Assembly (NCBI GenBank): GCA_017469465.1
Contig: JAFUGH010000067.1
Coordinates: 1-35,118, forward strand
DNA from: Clostridia bacterium
GTDB taxonomy: Bacteria; Bacillota; Clostridia; TANB77; UBA1234
Reading direction: 5' to 3'
DNA: 35,118 nucleotides
A program made the position numbers and the translations under genes. Below are positions 1-8,487 of this stretch, one piece after another. The notes beneath the pieces are model-generated. The model had not been told where the DNA came from, ran no database searches, and saw nothing but the letters and a program-made list of their open reading frames with translations. The number at the start of each line of letters is the position of its first letter. The first letter of the stretch is position 1.

Positions 1-161
1 TGAATGCACAATGGGTGCACAATGGGGACGTCCATTAAATGTGCATTCAGCCAAAATCCTCCGTCCCTATTGGTCGAAAAAAAGCCAAAATCCTCCGTCC
101 CTATTGGTCGAAAATCCTCCGTCTCCGTCCCCAATGACCTAACCGACAAATTGTAATTTAT
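1..161. repeat. Left copy of dispersed foldback repeat
   Basis: Positions 1-49 are a palindromic core: TGAATGCACA at 1-10 pairs with TGTGCATTCA at 40-49. Positions 50-161 are a 112-bp arm. The arm contains two direct units at 50-80 and 84-114, each of the form CCAA, then a CTCCGTCCC-containing stretch, then TTGG, plus a partial third unit at 115-137. The arm is repeated in inverted orientation at 34951-35062 with about two mismatches. The core is repeated in direct orientation at 35063-35111. The CCAA/TTGG units can fold into hairpins, resembling REP-like or MITE-like elements. No transposase is present. The arm end also supplies a possible -35 box for the next gene. Confidence 0.85.
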
Positions 162-178
162 ATAAATTATATTATATT
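151..178 (+). promoter_or_regulatory. Candidate promoter of the thioredoxin-like gene
   Basis: TTGTAA at 151-156 and TATATT at 173-178 are separated by 16 bp. The -35 box lies inside the repeat arm, so the repeat may supply part of the promoter. An inverted repeat (173-180 with 194-201) follows in the leader. No better pair was seen upstream of 247, but the region is so AT-rich that the call is weak. Confidence 0.35.
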
Positions 179-246
179 CTCTTTAAAAAAAAAAGAATAT
201 ATAGTAGAATATATTTGTTTAATTTTAAAGAAAAAGGATGAATTTT

Positions 247-564
247 ATGATACATTATATTGAAAGTAACCAATTAATGAATGAAGTCTTAAAATCTCAA
301 AAATTAGTGATAGTTGAATTTTATATACCAAACAGTAAACCTTGTGAAATACAACATGAGATTTTACGTAAATTAGAAAAAGAATTTGAAAATGAAATTG
401 AAGTTTTCAAAATAGATATTACAGAATCGCAAGAAAGTATAATGATATATAACATTTCTGCATATCCTTCCCTCATTTTTTTCAAAGATAATTCCGAAAT
501 CGAGAGAAAAGTGGGAGTTTTAGATGAAAATACTATCTCAAATTTAATACACGAACTAAAATAA
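247..564 (+). CDS. Thioredoxin-like protein lacking the first active-site Cys
   Basis: This 105-residue cytoplasmic protein has the thioredoxin fold pattern: a VIVEFY strand, an active-site loop, a KIDIT strand and the cis-Pro loop YPS (Pro74). The active site reads S-K-P-C at residues 30-33, where canonical thioredoxin has C-G-P-C. The nucleophilic Cys is therefore Ser and only the resolving Cys33 remains. It cannot do ordinary dithiol exchange and may be a monothiol or structural homologue. An ATG at 238 abuts the AAAAAGG sequence, whereas the ATG at 247 is 9 nt from it, so 247 is chosen. It is monocistronic and convergent with the sensor kinase. A full CGPC thioredoxin is encoded at 16859-17320. 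Confidence 0.8.
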   Translation: MIHYIESNQLMNEVLKSQKLVIVEFYIPNSKPCEIQHEILRKLEKEFENEIEVFKIDITESQESIMIYNISAYPSLIFFKDNSEIERKVGVLDENTISNLIHELK

Positions 565-620
565 CAAAAGAAATCATTAATAAATGTACTTTTGTTGAAT
601 AAACGAAAAAAATAAAAAAA

Positions 621-651
621 TCGGTTGCTAAATCAAGCAGCCGACTTTTTT
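621..651. terminator. Bidirectional terminator between thioredoxin-like gene and sensor kinase
   Basis: A 9-bp stem (621-629 with 636-644, one G-T pair) has a 6-nt loop at 630-635. It is flanked by an A-tract on the left and T6 at 646-651, so it can work in both directions. The kinase stop codon (633-635, minus strand) sits inside the hairpin loop, so the last kinase codons form one arm of the stem. Confidence 0.8.
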
Positions 652-2132
652 AATTCAAACCAAAAATTAACTCCATCCTTTATGTTATTTACTCCATATC
701 CTGTTCCATGTTGAGTCATTATTGCACGAACAAGTGATAAACCTATTCCAGAACCTCCAGCACTTCTCGTTCTAGAATTATCCACCTTATAAAACCTTAC
801 CCAAATTCTTGATAAATCTTCTATGTCTATATTCTTACCTGAGTTAGTGACATTAACTCTTACTAGATTATTTTCTCTTTCTTCAACCAATATTTTTATT
901 TTTCTTTCACCATCAATATTTTTTACTGCATTATTTAAATAATTTGTAACAACCTGTTCTATTCTAAACATATCTCCTAAGACTTCAAAATGTTTTGAAT
1001 TATCAAATTCCAAAGAAATATTTTTCTCATTCAATAATAATTCATTTTTCTTTGTGATAGATGATACTAAATTTGTAATATCGAATTTCTCAAGATGTAA
1101 TTCATTTTTTCCATATTCAAGATTAGTAAGATCTAATAATCCCCTTGTTAGCTCACTCATTTTGTTCGCTTCATCTAAAATTACATCTATATAATATTTT
1201 CTATCTTCTTCATCAGTTACAACATTATCTACTAGTCCTTCTGCGTATCCTTGAATCAAAGCAATTGGTGTTTTTAATTCATGAGAAACATCTGATATAA
1301 ATTGGCTTCTCATTTCTGAAATCTTTGAAGTTTCCTCAATGTCTTTTTCAAGTTCTATATTTGCCTCTTTCAGTTCCTGAATTTTATTTTCTAAACTTTC
1401 TGATAGTGAATTAATGCTATTTCCTAGCATACCAATTTCATCATTTGTGGTGACTTTATATTTTTCACTAAAATCTAAATTCGACATTCTTTTCGTCATT
1501 TCATTCAATTCACGAATTGGATGAGTAAAACTACGAGAAATAAAGTATGATAAAATACCACTACAAAATAATAAAATAACAATTACAATCAACAAAAAAG
1601 AATTTGATATATTAATGCTTTCTTTTACAAATTCTAGTGGTGACCTTAAATAAATGAAGTTACCATTTTCCAACTTTCCAACTAAAAGTAGAAAATCCGA
1701 ATTCAAAAAATTATCATGATATCTCCTAACAATATACTGATTATCATCCGTAAGCATGTTCTCTACTTTTTCATTTTCAAAAGAAGGTCTATTCATCCAA
1801 AAAACTTTTTTATTATTACTATAATCTATAGAATAGTCTTTAGAAGTAACATATATATTAGAGCCATCACTATTCTTAATTACTAAGTCTATACTTCTAT
1901 TCGTTTCCAGCTTTTCGAATTGTGCAGTCAAAGCTTCGATGCTATCGTCATTTGATGTATATAGTTCATTAATTCCATTATAAAAATTGATAATGTTTTT
2001 TTCCTTTTTCCTTAAATAAAAGCCTTCCAATAAAGTGCTATTAAATAATAATATTAGACCAGCTATAGAAGAAACTAATAAAGCAAATATTAGGAAAAGT
2101 TTGGTATTCAATGACATCCTCATTTTTTTCAC
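633..2132 (-). CDS. Membrane sensor histidine kinase
   Basis: The 499-residue protein has transmembrane segments at about 10-30 and 177-199, enclosing an extracytoplasmic sensor of about 145 residues. A HAMP domain (about 200-252) and a short coiled coil follow. The HisKA H-box is SHELKTP with His284 as phosphoacceptor. The HATPase_c domain has N-box NYLNNA (Asn401) and G-box GGSGIGL (459-465). It should autophosphorylate and phosphorylate the OmpR-type regulator encoded just upstream. The listed GTG start at 2132 directly follows the regulator stop. An ATG at 2123, preceded by AGGTG at 6 nt spacing, is an equally good or better start (496 residues). The stimulus cannot be read from the sequence. 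Confidence 0.92.
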   Translation of the reverse strand: MKKMRMSLNTKLFLIFALLVSSIAGLILLFNSTLLEGFYLRKKEKNIINFYNGINELYTSNDDSIEALTAQFEKLETNRSIDLVIKNSDGSNIYVTSKDYSIDYSNNKKVFWMNRPSFENEKVENMLTDDNQYIVRRYHDNFLNSDFLLLVGKLENGNFIYLRSPLEFVKESINISNSFLLIVIVILLFCSGILSYFISRSFTHPIRELNEMTKRMSNLDFSEKYKVTTNDEIGMLGNSINSLSESLENKIQELKEANIELEKDIEETSKISEMRSQFISDVSHELKTPIALIQGYAEGLVDNVVTDEEDRKYYIDVILDEANKMSELTRGLLDLTNLEYGKNELHLEKFDITNLVSSITKKNELLLNEKNISLEFDNSKHFEVLGDMFRIEQVVTNYLNNAVKNIDGERKIKILVEERENNLVRVNVTNSGKNIDIEDLSRIWVRFYKVDNSRTRSAGGSGIGLSLVRAIMTQHGTGYGVNNIKDGVNFWFELKKSAA

Positions 2133-2804
2133 CTACACTTCAAATTTATATCCAAGTCCACGAACTGTTTCAATATGATTTCCTTTTTTGCCAAGTTTTT
2201 TTCTTAATTTTTTTATATGACTATCAATTGTTCTAGAATCTCCATAATAATCATAATTCCAAACATTATTTAATATCTTTTCTCTTGAAAGAGCTACACC
2301 GGGATTAGCCATCAAGAATTCTAAAAGTTCAAATTCTTTCATACTTAAGTCCGCACTTTTTCCATCAATTGTTACAACATGCGCTGTTTTATCTATTACA
2401 ATTCCATCATAATTAAGATTTTCTTCTTCTTCAGGATAGCATCTACTTAAAATCGCCTCTACTCTTGCAACTAAAATTTTAGGACTGAAAGGTTTCGAAA
2501 TATATTCATCAACACCAAGTTCAAAGCCGAATAGTTCATCTTGCTCCTCTCCACGAGCTGTGAGCATAATTACGGGAACTTTTGAAGTCTTTCTAATTTC
2601 ACGAAGTGTTGACCAACCATCTAAAACCGGCATCATAACATCTAAAAGTACCAATGCAATTTTTTCATTACTTTTAAATATATCTAATGCAATTTGACCA
2701 TTTTCTGCCTCGATAATTTCATAACCTCCTGCATTTAAGAAATCTTTTAAAAGTTTTCTCATCCTAGCTTCATCATCTACAATAAGTATTTTTTTATTTC
2801 CCAT
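2133..2804 (-). CDS. OmpR/PhoB-family response regulator
   Basis: The 223-residue protein has an N-terminal receiver domain with the acidic pair Asp10/Asp11, phosphoacceptor Asp55 (LLDVMMP), Thr82 and Lys104 (KPF). A C-terminal winged-helix DNA-binding domain ends in the typical sequence ETVRGLGYKFEV. An in-frame ATG exists 7 codons upstream at 2825. AAAGGAGAG lies between the two, 7-8 nt before the ATG at 2804, so 2804 is the start. It is the first gene of a two-gene operon with the kinase, and stop and start are immediately adjacent. Target genes are unknown. Confidence 0.93.
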   Translation of the reverse strand: MGNKKILIVDDEARMRKLLKDFLNAGGYEIIEAENGQIALDIFKSNEKIALVLLDVMMPVLDGWSTLREIRKTSKVPVIMLTARGEEQDELFGFELGVDEYISKPFSPKILVARVEAILSRCYPEEEENLNYDGIVIDKTAHVVTIDGKSADLSMKEFELLEFLMANPGVALSREKILNNVWNYDYYGDSRTIDSHIKKLRKKLGKKGNHIETVRGLGYKFEV

Positions 2805-2938
2805 AAAACTCTCTCCTTTTATCATAAAACAATTATTTCCTTAATCTCATTTTTTATCATCTTGAAAATATTATACAATATAATTGTGCACTTTTGGTGA
2901 AAATTTTTTAAAAAAATGGTTACTTCTAAATTATTTAA

Positions 2939-2947
2939 TGTTACAAT
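2939..2947 (+). promoter_or_regulatory. Candidate extended -10 promoter of murI
   Basis: TG at 2939-2940, one base, then TACAAT at 2942-2947 form an extended -10 element. It lies 26 nt before the murI ATG, which has GGAGG as ribosome binding site. No clear -35 box was found. Confidence 0.4.
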
Positions 2948-2973
2948 ATAGTTTATATTGGAGGTAAGATATT

Positions 2974-3724
2974 ATGGATAATCGTCCTATTGGTATGTTT
3001 GATTCAGGCGTTGGGGGAATAACCGTTCTGAAAGAATACTTAAAACTAATGCCAAATGAAAACTATATCTATTACGCAGATACAAAGCATTTGCCTTACG
3101 GAAATAAAACAAAGGAACAAATTATATCTTATTCTGAGAAAATCGTAGACTATTTTATTTCTAAAAACGTCAAAGCAATTGTTATCGCTTGCGGCACTGC
3201 AAGTAGTCTCGCTTATGAGTCTTTAATTTCAAAATATGATGTACCTATATTGGATATTATTTCTCCTGTAGCTGAAAATTTGAGTATTTCAAAAGTTGGA
3301 TTAATTGCAACACAAGGTTCTATAAATAGTCATGTTTGGGAAAATAAAATTCACCACTTTAATCCTAATATAAACATATATTCAAAAGCATGTCCAAAAT
3401 TAGTACCTCTAGCTGAGAAAAATCTAAATAATTCTCTTTTTAGTAAAATAGTTTTGAAAAAATATCTAAAAGATTTAAAAGCATATGATATAGAGGCATT
3501 AATTTTACGGATGTACACACTACCCTTTATTTATTAAACAAATACAAGGTATTATGGGAAAGAATATTGTCCTCATCAATATTGGCACATATTCAGCTAA
3601 AAAATTTCATAATTATTTAACAACTCATTCCCTTGAAACAAATTCTCAAGCAAAAGGAAATATTACTTACGTATCAAGTGGAAATAGCAAGGAATTTTTT
3701 AAAAAAATAAAAAGAATGTTCTAA
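2974..3724 (+). CDS. murI: Glutamate racemase, expressed through a +1 frameshift at CGG
   Basis: This enzyme makes D-glutamate for peptidoglycan from L-glutamate in the cytoplasm. The first 178 residues carry the family signature DSGVGG (10-15) and the first catalytic Cys73 (ACGTAS). The zero frame then meets CGG at 3508-3510 and stops 9 codons later. Skipping the C at 3508 gives Gly179 followed by CTHYP, the second catalytic Cys motif, and continues to a TAA at 3722-3724. The total is 249 residues, normal for the family. The downstream part is intact and ends at a bidirectional terminator, as expected of a functional gene. The gene is essential in most bacteria. The start has GGAGG 8 nt upstream. 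Confidence 0.85.
3508..3510 (+). other. +1 frameshift site 1: TTA CGG A in murI
   Basis: This is the only in-frame CGG in murI. Reading resumes at GGA (3509-3511). The shift falls exactly before the catalytic GCTHYP motif. An AGAGG lies about 11 nt upstream. No homopolymer of four or more is at the site. Confidence 0.75.
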
Positions 3725-3763
3725 CCTAAAATAGAAACTTCAGCACTTTTTGTAATTTAAAAA

Positions 3764-3796
3764 AACTACTTCAATCACTTCGAAGTAGTTTTTTTT
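3764..3796. terminator. Bidirectional terminator between murI and rpsR
   Basis: A perfect 9-bp stem (3764-3772 with 3782-3790) is flanked by A and T tracts, with T8 from 3789. It serves the convergent murI and rpsR operons. Confidence 0.85.
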
Positions 3797-3808
3797 CACA
3801 ATTTAATC

Positions 3809-4093
3809 TTATTCAGCTACATAAGGTAATAAAGCAATATGTCTAGCTCTCTTAATTTCTGTAGTTACTTTTCTTTGATGTTTTGCACAAAGACCTGTAA
3901 CTCTTCTTGGCAATATTTTACCTTTTTCACTAACAAATTTTCTCAATTTATCAGAATCTTTATAATCAATGACTAAAGCCTTGTCTGCACAATACATACA
4001 AACTTTTTTCTTAGGTCTTCTGAATTTTGGCATTCCGTCTTCATCATTGTTATTTCTATTGTTAAATTTCTTTGTTCCTTTCTTTTCAGCCAT
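3809..4093 (-). CDS. rpsR: 30S ribosomal protein S18
   Basis: The 94-residue basic protein has the S18 core: a C-M-Y-C segment, [18 protein letters not shown], and the [29 protein letters not shown] region. S18 binds the small-subunit platform together with S6. The N-terminal extension is rich in Lys, Asn and Asp, as is common in Firmicutes. The start has AGGAGGAAAG upstream. It is last in the rpsF-ssb-rpsR operon, the order conserved across Firmicutes. Confidence 0.97.
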   Translation of the reverse strand: MAEKKGTKKFNNRNNNDEDGMPKFRRPKKKVCMYCADKALVIDYKDSDKLRKFVSEKGKILPRRVTGLCAKHQRKVTTEIKRARHIALLPYVAE

Positions 4094-4148
4094 GTTAACT
4101 CTTTCCTCCTATCCTTGATTAGTTTATGGCGAATGAGTCCGCCACTAC

Positions 4149-4583
4149 TTAGAATGGTAAGTCATCATCTGTAACTGGAGTAAACTCACTTGGAGCCGTT
4201 GCAGGATTGAATGGAGCATCAACCGCAGTATTTGGAGTAGCAAATGGATTAACTTCCGCCTCTCTCTTTGTATCTGCAAAATAAGCTTCTTCTGCAATAA
4301 CCTCTGTTACATATACTTTCTTTCCATCTTTATCATCATAATTTCTTGTTTGAATTCTTCCGACTACACCAACTTGTTGACCTTTTTTAAAATACTTGCT
4401 ACAAAACTCTCCTGTTTTATCCCAAGCAACTATATTAATAAAATCGGCTTGTCTTTCTTCCCCTTGTCTTGCAAATCTTCTATTTACTGCAAGAGAAAAT
4501 GATGCAACTAATGTATTGTTTGTAGTGGTGTATCTAACTTCTGGGTCTCTAGTTAATCTTCCCATTAGGATTACTTTGTTCAT
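4149..4583 (-). CDS. ssb: Single-stranded DNA-binding protein
   Basis: The 144-residue protein has an N-terminal OB fold (MNKVILMGRLTRDPEVRYT to about residue 105). A short flexible linker and the acidic C-terminal tip DDDLPF follow, the docking site for replication and repair partners. It coats single-stranded DNA as a tetramer. It lies 15 bp downstream of rpsF and 55 bp upstream of rpsR in one operon, with AAGGAGG before the ATG. Confidence 0.97.
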   Translation of the reverse strand: MNKVILMGRLTRDPEVRYTTTNNTLVASFSLAVNRRFARQGEERQADFINIVAWDKTGEFCSKYFKKGQQVGVVGRIQTRNYDDKDGKKVYVTEVIAEEAYFADTKREAEVNPFATPNTAVDAPFNPATAPSEFTPVTDDDLPF

Positions 4584-4598
4584 ATACAGTACCTCCTT

Positions 4599-4880
4599 TT
4601 AGTCTTTTTTGACAATGATGTGCTTAATGATTTCATCTGTGATGTTGTAAACTCTTTCAAGTTCGTCAATAAAGTCTGGGTTGCTACTAAAGTTAATTAG
4701 CACATAGTATCCTTCATTTTGTTTTTGGATAGGATAAGCTAATTTTTTCTTTCCCCATTCCTCAGTAGATTCAACTTTGCCATGTTTTGCTACTAAATCT
4801 GTTACTTTCTCAATTGTTGACTTAATAGTAGCTTCTTCAAGGTTAGAGTTAATAATAATGATTGTTTCATAATTATTCAT
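4599..4880 (-). CDS. rpsF: 30S ribosomal protein S6
   Basis: The 93-residue protein has the S6 pattern: MNNYETIIIINSNL at the start, EEWGKKKLAYPIQKQNEGYYVLINF in the middle and ITDEIIKHIIVKKD at the end. It pairs with S18 on the 30S platform. It is the first gene of the operon with ssb and rpsR, with AGGAGGTG upstream of the ATG. Confidence 0.97.
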   Translation of the reverse strand: MNNYETIIIINSNLEEATIKSTIEKVTDLVAKHGKVESTEEWGKKKLAYPIQKQNEGYYVLINFSSNPDFIDELERVYNITDEIIKHIIVKKD

Positions 4881-4910
4881 GCGTTTACACCTCCTTTTGG
4901 ACTTATGACC

Positions 4911-4981
4911 CTATGCTTAAACATAGAGTAAGGCAGTTTCACTGCAAGTAATATAATAACACGAATATTTGTTTTTTGCAA
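4911..4981 (-). promoter_or_regulatory. Promoter and structured leader of the rpsF-ssb-rpsR operon
   Basis: On the minus strand TTGCAA (4976-4981) and TATTAT (4953-4958) are separated by 17 bp, with a TG one base before the -10. The leader holds two small hairpins, at 4933-4945 (GCAG/CTGC) and 4911-4926 (CTATG/CATAG). Firmicutes rpsF leaders often bind the S6:S18 dimer for feedback control. These hairpins lie where such a motif would be, but I cannot confirm its conserved core. Confidence 0.7.
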
Positions 4982-4988
4982 GATTTTT

Positions 4989-5111
4989 TCAATTTTTTTC
5001 AATTTTCCTTCTATTTTTTGCTGTCATTACAAGACCAACAAACAAAGGTAAAGGATTGTTAGGTCTTGATTTAAATTCAATATGAAATTGTGAGGCAATA
5101 CTGTACTTCAT
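4989..5111 (-). pseudogene. C-terminal remnant of CTP synthase
   Basis: A 40-codon frame from ATG at 5111 to TGA at 4989 encodes the end of a class I glutamine amidotransferase as found in Pyr[20 protein letters not shown] at about residues 6-24. The triad His and Glu of QFHxE are still present. Everything upstream of this motif is missing: in the same frame the sequence runs into the 3' end of polA without PyrG similarity. It lies 37 bp past the polA stop on the same strand. It is most likely the scar of a deletion or gene replacement. A short translated peptide is possible but there is no well-spaced ribosome binding site. Confidence 0.75.
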
Positions 5112-5148
5112 ATTTATATTTCTTTCCTCACTTTCATTTATATTATTT

Positions 5149-7758
5149 TCAATGTGCTTCGAACCATGTTTTTCCCTCTTCTGCAGCTACTTCCAGTGGC
5201 ACTTGCATTTGAATTACATTTTCCATATTCCTAACCAGTAATTCTTTTACTTGTTCCACTTCTTCTAACTTGGTTTCGATTAGTAATTCATCATGTACTT
5301 GTAAAATCAATTTAGATTCTAACTTTTTTTCCACTAATTCTTTTTGTACATTTATCATAGCAATTTTTATGATATCTGCTGCTGTACCTTGTATTGGTGC
5401 ATTCATTGCAACCCTTTCGCCAAATTGTCTCACATTATAATTGTTAGATTTAATCTCTGGCACATATCTGCGTCTTCCCCATAATGTTTCCACATAACCA
5501 TTTTCCTTGCATTTCTTAATAGTGCTATCCATATATTCTTTTATTTTAGGATAATGTTTAAAATATTTTTCAATATATTCTTTTGCTTTTTTTCTACTAG
5601 TACCAATGTTAGTTGCTAATCCAAAATCGCTAATGCCATATACAATTCCAAAATTAACAGCCTTAGCTTCTGAACGCATTTGTTTGGTGACATTTTCCAA
5701 TGGAACGCCAAATACTTGACTAGCTGTTATCGCATGTATATCATCACCGGAATTAAAGCCATTAATCATATTTTCATCACCAGAAATATGTGCTAAAACC
5801 CTTAACTCAATTTGAGAATAATCTGCATCAAGAAAAGTAAAGCCCTCTTTGGCAATAAACATCTTTCTAAGTTCTCTTCCTAGTTCTGTTCTAATTGGAA
5901 TGTTTTGCAAGTTGGGTTCTGTACAACTTATTCTTCCTGTAGCAGTAACAGTCTGATTAAACTTTGCATGTATTCTTCCATCCTCAGAAATCAATGGTAT
6001 AATTCCATCAACATACGTTGCCTTTAATTTATTTAATGTCCTATACTCTAATATTTTATCTATAATTGGATGCTCACCTTTTAACTTTTCAAGTACATCT
6101 GCATCTGTAGAATAGCCACTTTTAGTCTTCTTTATGACTGGTAACTTTAGTACTTCGAACAATACCTCTCCTAATTGTTTAGGGGAATTGATATTAAATT
6201 CCCTTCCTGCAAATTCATAAATATCTTTGACTAAATCTTCTAACTGAGTGCTTAGTTTTACCCCAAATTCTTCTATCATACTTCTATCTACCAGTACCCC
6301 TTCATATTCCATTTCCGCAAGTACCTTCATCAGTGGCATTTCAATCTCATAAAATAGCTTAAATTGATTTTTGGATTTTAATTCTTCCTCATATTTTTCT
6401 TTACATAGTAAAATATATAATGCATATTTACAATACTTTTCTTTGTTATCTTCAGATTTTGAAAAATCAAACAATTGTAATTGCTCATTTTCCTTTTCAC
6501 TTTCTACTACTATTCCTAGGTTTTCTAGTATAATGTCATCTAATCGATAACTGTCCTTTGAAGGATTTAATACATATGAAGCAATGCTCAAATCAAACAG
6601 CATATTTTTAGGTAAAATTCCTCTCTTCTTTAACTTTAAATACACAGTCTTTTCTTCGTGTCCTATTTTTACAGCACCACTTTCAAACACTTTTTTTAAT
6701 TCTTCCTCGCTTGGATTTTCGTTATAATAAACCACATTATGAACGCATATAGCTAAAGCATCATCATAGTAATATGATAATTCTGAAACTTCTTCCATAT
6801 TTAATTCATTCCAATTTTTTATCACAAGTTCTGGCACTTCTACTTTTGTAATAACCTCTTCCTCAGCTTTCAGTCCAAGTCTTTCAATAAAAGTTTTGAA
6901 TTGCAATTTTGCAAACAAATGATATAAATCATTATTATTGAAGCTTTTCATTTCTAAATCTTCGATGTCAAAATCCAAGGGTACTTCCAAACAAATTGTC
7001 CCAAGTTTCCTTGAAAGGAAAGCTAATTCTTTATTATCGATTAATTTTTCTTTTAATTTTCCCTTAATTCCTTCAAGCTCTTTTCCTTTATCTAAAGCGT
7101 CATAGATATAGTCTAATGTTTTATATTTTTGAATTAAAGAATATGCCGTTTTCTCTCCTACACCAGGAACGCCTGGAATATTATCTGAACTATCTCCCAT
7201 TAGCCCTTTAATTTGTATAAATTCGACTGGATCAATGCCATATTTTTCTCTTACAACACTAGGGGTATAATCTACGCTTTCTGTATTTCCCATTTTAGTT
7301 GTTGGAATTCTTACCGTAACATTATCCGTCACAAGTTGTAAATAGTCCCTATCTCCTGTTAGCAGAAGCGCTTCTATCTTCTCTTTTTCTGCCATTTTAG
7401 AAAGAGTTCCAATGATATCATCTGCTTCATAGCCTTCCATTTCACATATTTGTATATTCATAGCTCTTAAAATATCTTTGATAATCGGCATTTGCATTCG
7501 TAATTCATCTGGCATTCCTTTTCTAGTACCTTTATATTCTTTAAATTTCTCATGTCGAAATGTCGGTGCTTTTAAATCAAAAGCAACACAAACATAATCC
7601 GGCTTTTCTTCATTGAGTAATTTCAATAAAATTGTCATAAAGCCAAAAATAGCATTCGTATATATTCCATCTGTTGTCATTAGCATTTTAGAATTCATAA
7701 TTCCATAAAACGCTCTATTCATGATACTATTTCCATCAATCGCAACTAATTTTTTCAT
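5149..7758 (-). CDS. polA: DNA polymerase I
   Basis: The 869-residue replication and repair polymerase has an N-terminal 5'-3' exonuclease domain (about 1-290: [50 protein letters not shown]). The middle domain (about 300-480) has the 3'-5' exonuclease fold but lacks the expected DxE metal ligands, so proofreading is probably lost, as in many Firmicutes. The polymerase domain has motif A ([10 protein letters not shown]), motif B ([14 protein letters not shown]) and motif C (QVHDELLIE). The start has GGAAGGAG upstream. I found no in-frame CGG codon in 869 codons. It lies 34 bp downstream of the kinase-like gene and probably shares its transcript. Confidence 0.97.
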   Translation of the reverse strand: MKKLVAIDGNSIMNRAFYGIMNSKMLMTTDGIYTNAIFGFMTILLKLLNEEKPDYVCVAFDLKAPTFRHEKFKEYKGTRKGMPDELRMQMPIIKDILRAMNIQICEMEGYEADDIIGTLSKMAEKEKIEALLLTGDRDYLQLVTDNVTVRIPTTKMGNTESVDYTPSVVREKYGIDPVEFIQIKGLMGDSSDNIPGVPGVGEKTAYSLIQKYKTLDYIYDALDKGKELEGIKGKLKEKLIDNKELAFLSRKLGTICLEVPLDFDIEDLEMKSFNNNDLYHLFAKLQFKTFIERLGLKAEEEVITKVEVPELVIKNWNELNMEEVSELSYYYDDALAICVHNVVYYNENPSEEELKKVFESGAVKIGHEEKTVYLKLKKRGILPKNMLFDLSIASYVLNPSKDSYRLDDIILENLGIVVESEKENEQLQLFDFSKSEDNKEKYCKYALYILLCKEKYEEELKSKNQFKLFYEIEMPLMKVLAEMEYEGVLVDRSMIEEFGVKLSTQLEDLVKDIYEFAGREFNINSPKQLGEVLFEVLKLPVIKKTKSGYSTDADVLEKLKGEHPIIDKILEYRTLNKLKATYVDGIIPLISEDGRIHAKFNQTVTATGRISCTEPNLQNIPIRTELGRELRKMFIAKEGFTFLDADYSQIELRVLAHISGDENMINGFNSGDDIHAITASQVFGVPLENVTKQMRSEAKAVNFGIVYGISDFGLATNIGTSRKKAKEYIEKYFKHYPKIKEYMDSTIKKCKENGYVETLWGRRRYVPEIKSNNYNVRQFGERVAMNAPIQGTAADIIKIAMINVQKELVEKKLESKLILQVHDELLIETKLEEVEQVKELLVRNMENVIQMQVPLEVAAEEGKTWFEAH

Positions 7759-7792
7759 AAAAAACTCCTTCCGTTAGAAAAAATGAAATTTT

Positions 7793-8350
7793 TTACTCCT
7801 GTAACCATTTTTGATAAGCCTCAATTATTGCTGTATTAACCTCTTCTGGCGTTAAGTTGGTCGTATCTAGCACAAAATCATAATTATTCAAGTCTTCTTT
7901 ATGTATACCATATAATTCATAATATCTTTTATTTTCAAGTTCAAATCTCCTTTGAATATCTGCTTTTTGCTCCTCTATAGTTGCAAAACTTTCACTTTCT
8001 TTTCTATCAGGGTCATTAAAAGCTCGTCTAGCAGATTCATCTAAATCAACTGTCAAATAAACTTTGAAAGATTCTGGTACAGAATACCAACCAAGTCTTG
8101 CATCAATGATAAATTCATCATGGTCTTTTGCATAATCACTCGCACTTTGTTCTATTTTTCTATCGATTTCAGGATGATCAACAACATATGCATTAAATTC
8201 TGTAACACTCATGCCGTGCTCTACCGCAAGCTTTCTAAAATATGTTCCATTTCTATATATTTCATATCCTAAATCTCTTTGCATTAACTTTGTTACTGTC
8301 GTCTTTCCACTCCCTAAGTCACCTGCAATACTGATAATTCTTCTTTTCAT
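7793..8350 (-). CDS. Cytidylate kinase-like protein (archaeal-type Cmk fold)
   Basis: The 185-residue P-loop kinase has Walker A GDLGSGKTT (10-18). It resembles the short Cytidylate_kin2 family, which phosphorylates CMP or dCMP. ARLGWYSVPESFKVYLTVD and a lid-like Arg-rich segment (DIQRRFELENKRYYELYGIH) fit that family. The substrate is not proven by sequence. The start has AGGAGG 6 nt upstream. It is divergent from the small gene at 8488 and precedes polA on the same strand. Confidence 0.8.
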   Translation of the reverse strand: MKRRIISIAGDLGSGKTTVTKLMQRDLGYEIYRNGTYFRKLAVEHGMSVTEFNAYVVDHPEIDRKIEQSASDYAKDHDEFIIDARLGWYSVPESFKVYLTVDLDESARRAFNDPDRKESESFATIEEQKADIQRRFELENKRYYELYGIHKEDLNNYDFVLDTTNLTPEEVNTAIIEAYQKWLQE

Positions 8351-8381
8351 AACATACCTCCTAGCACTTTCATTTATAGTA

Positions 8382-8389
8382 ATTATAAC
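8382..8389 (-). promoter_or_regulatory. Extended -10 promoter for the kinase-like gene and polA
   Basis: On the minus strand TG, one base, then TATAAT (8382-8387) form a consensus extended -10 element 32 nt before the ATG. A TTGAAA lies about 15 bp further upstream, which is short spacing. Confidence 0.55.
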
Positions 8390-8426
8390 ATATTTATTAT
8401 TTTTTCAATCATTTTTATATAATTTG

Positions 8427-8455
8427 TTGACCATATTTTCAAGGAATGATATAAA
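8427..8455 (+). promoter_or_regulatory. Promoter of the small gene at 8488
   Basis: TTGACC (8427-8432) and TATAAA (8450-8455) are separated by 17 bp, with TG in the extended -10 position. It is a strong match for a vegetative sigma factor and lies about 32 nt before the start codon. Confidence 0.75.
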
Positions 8456-8487
8456 AGATTTATAAGAAAAATTAGGAGGGGTATTAT

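Noticed and set aside
173..201. Operator-like inverted repeat (TATATTCT/AGAATATA) before the thioredoxin-like gene
   Set aside because: It is short and entirely AT in a very AT-rich leader with no adjacent regulator gene, so it could be chance.
3508..3510. murI, uvrB, MMPL and xpaC as ordinary pseudogenes
   Set aside because: Each is intact apart from the single base, the motifs downstream are conserved, and all breaks share the CGG context. Decay would scatter over many sites and include stops.
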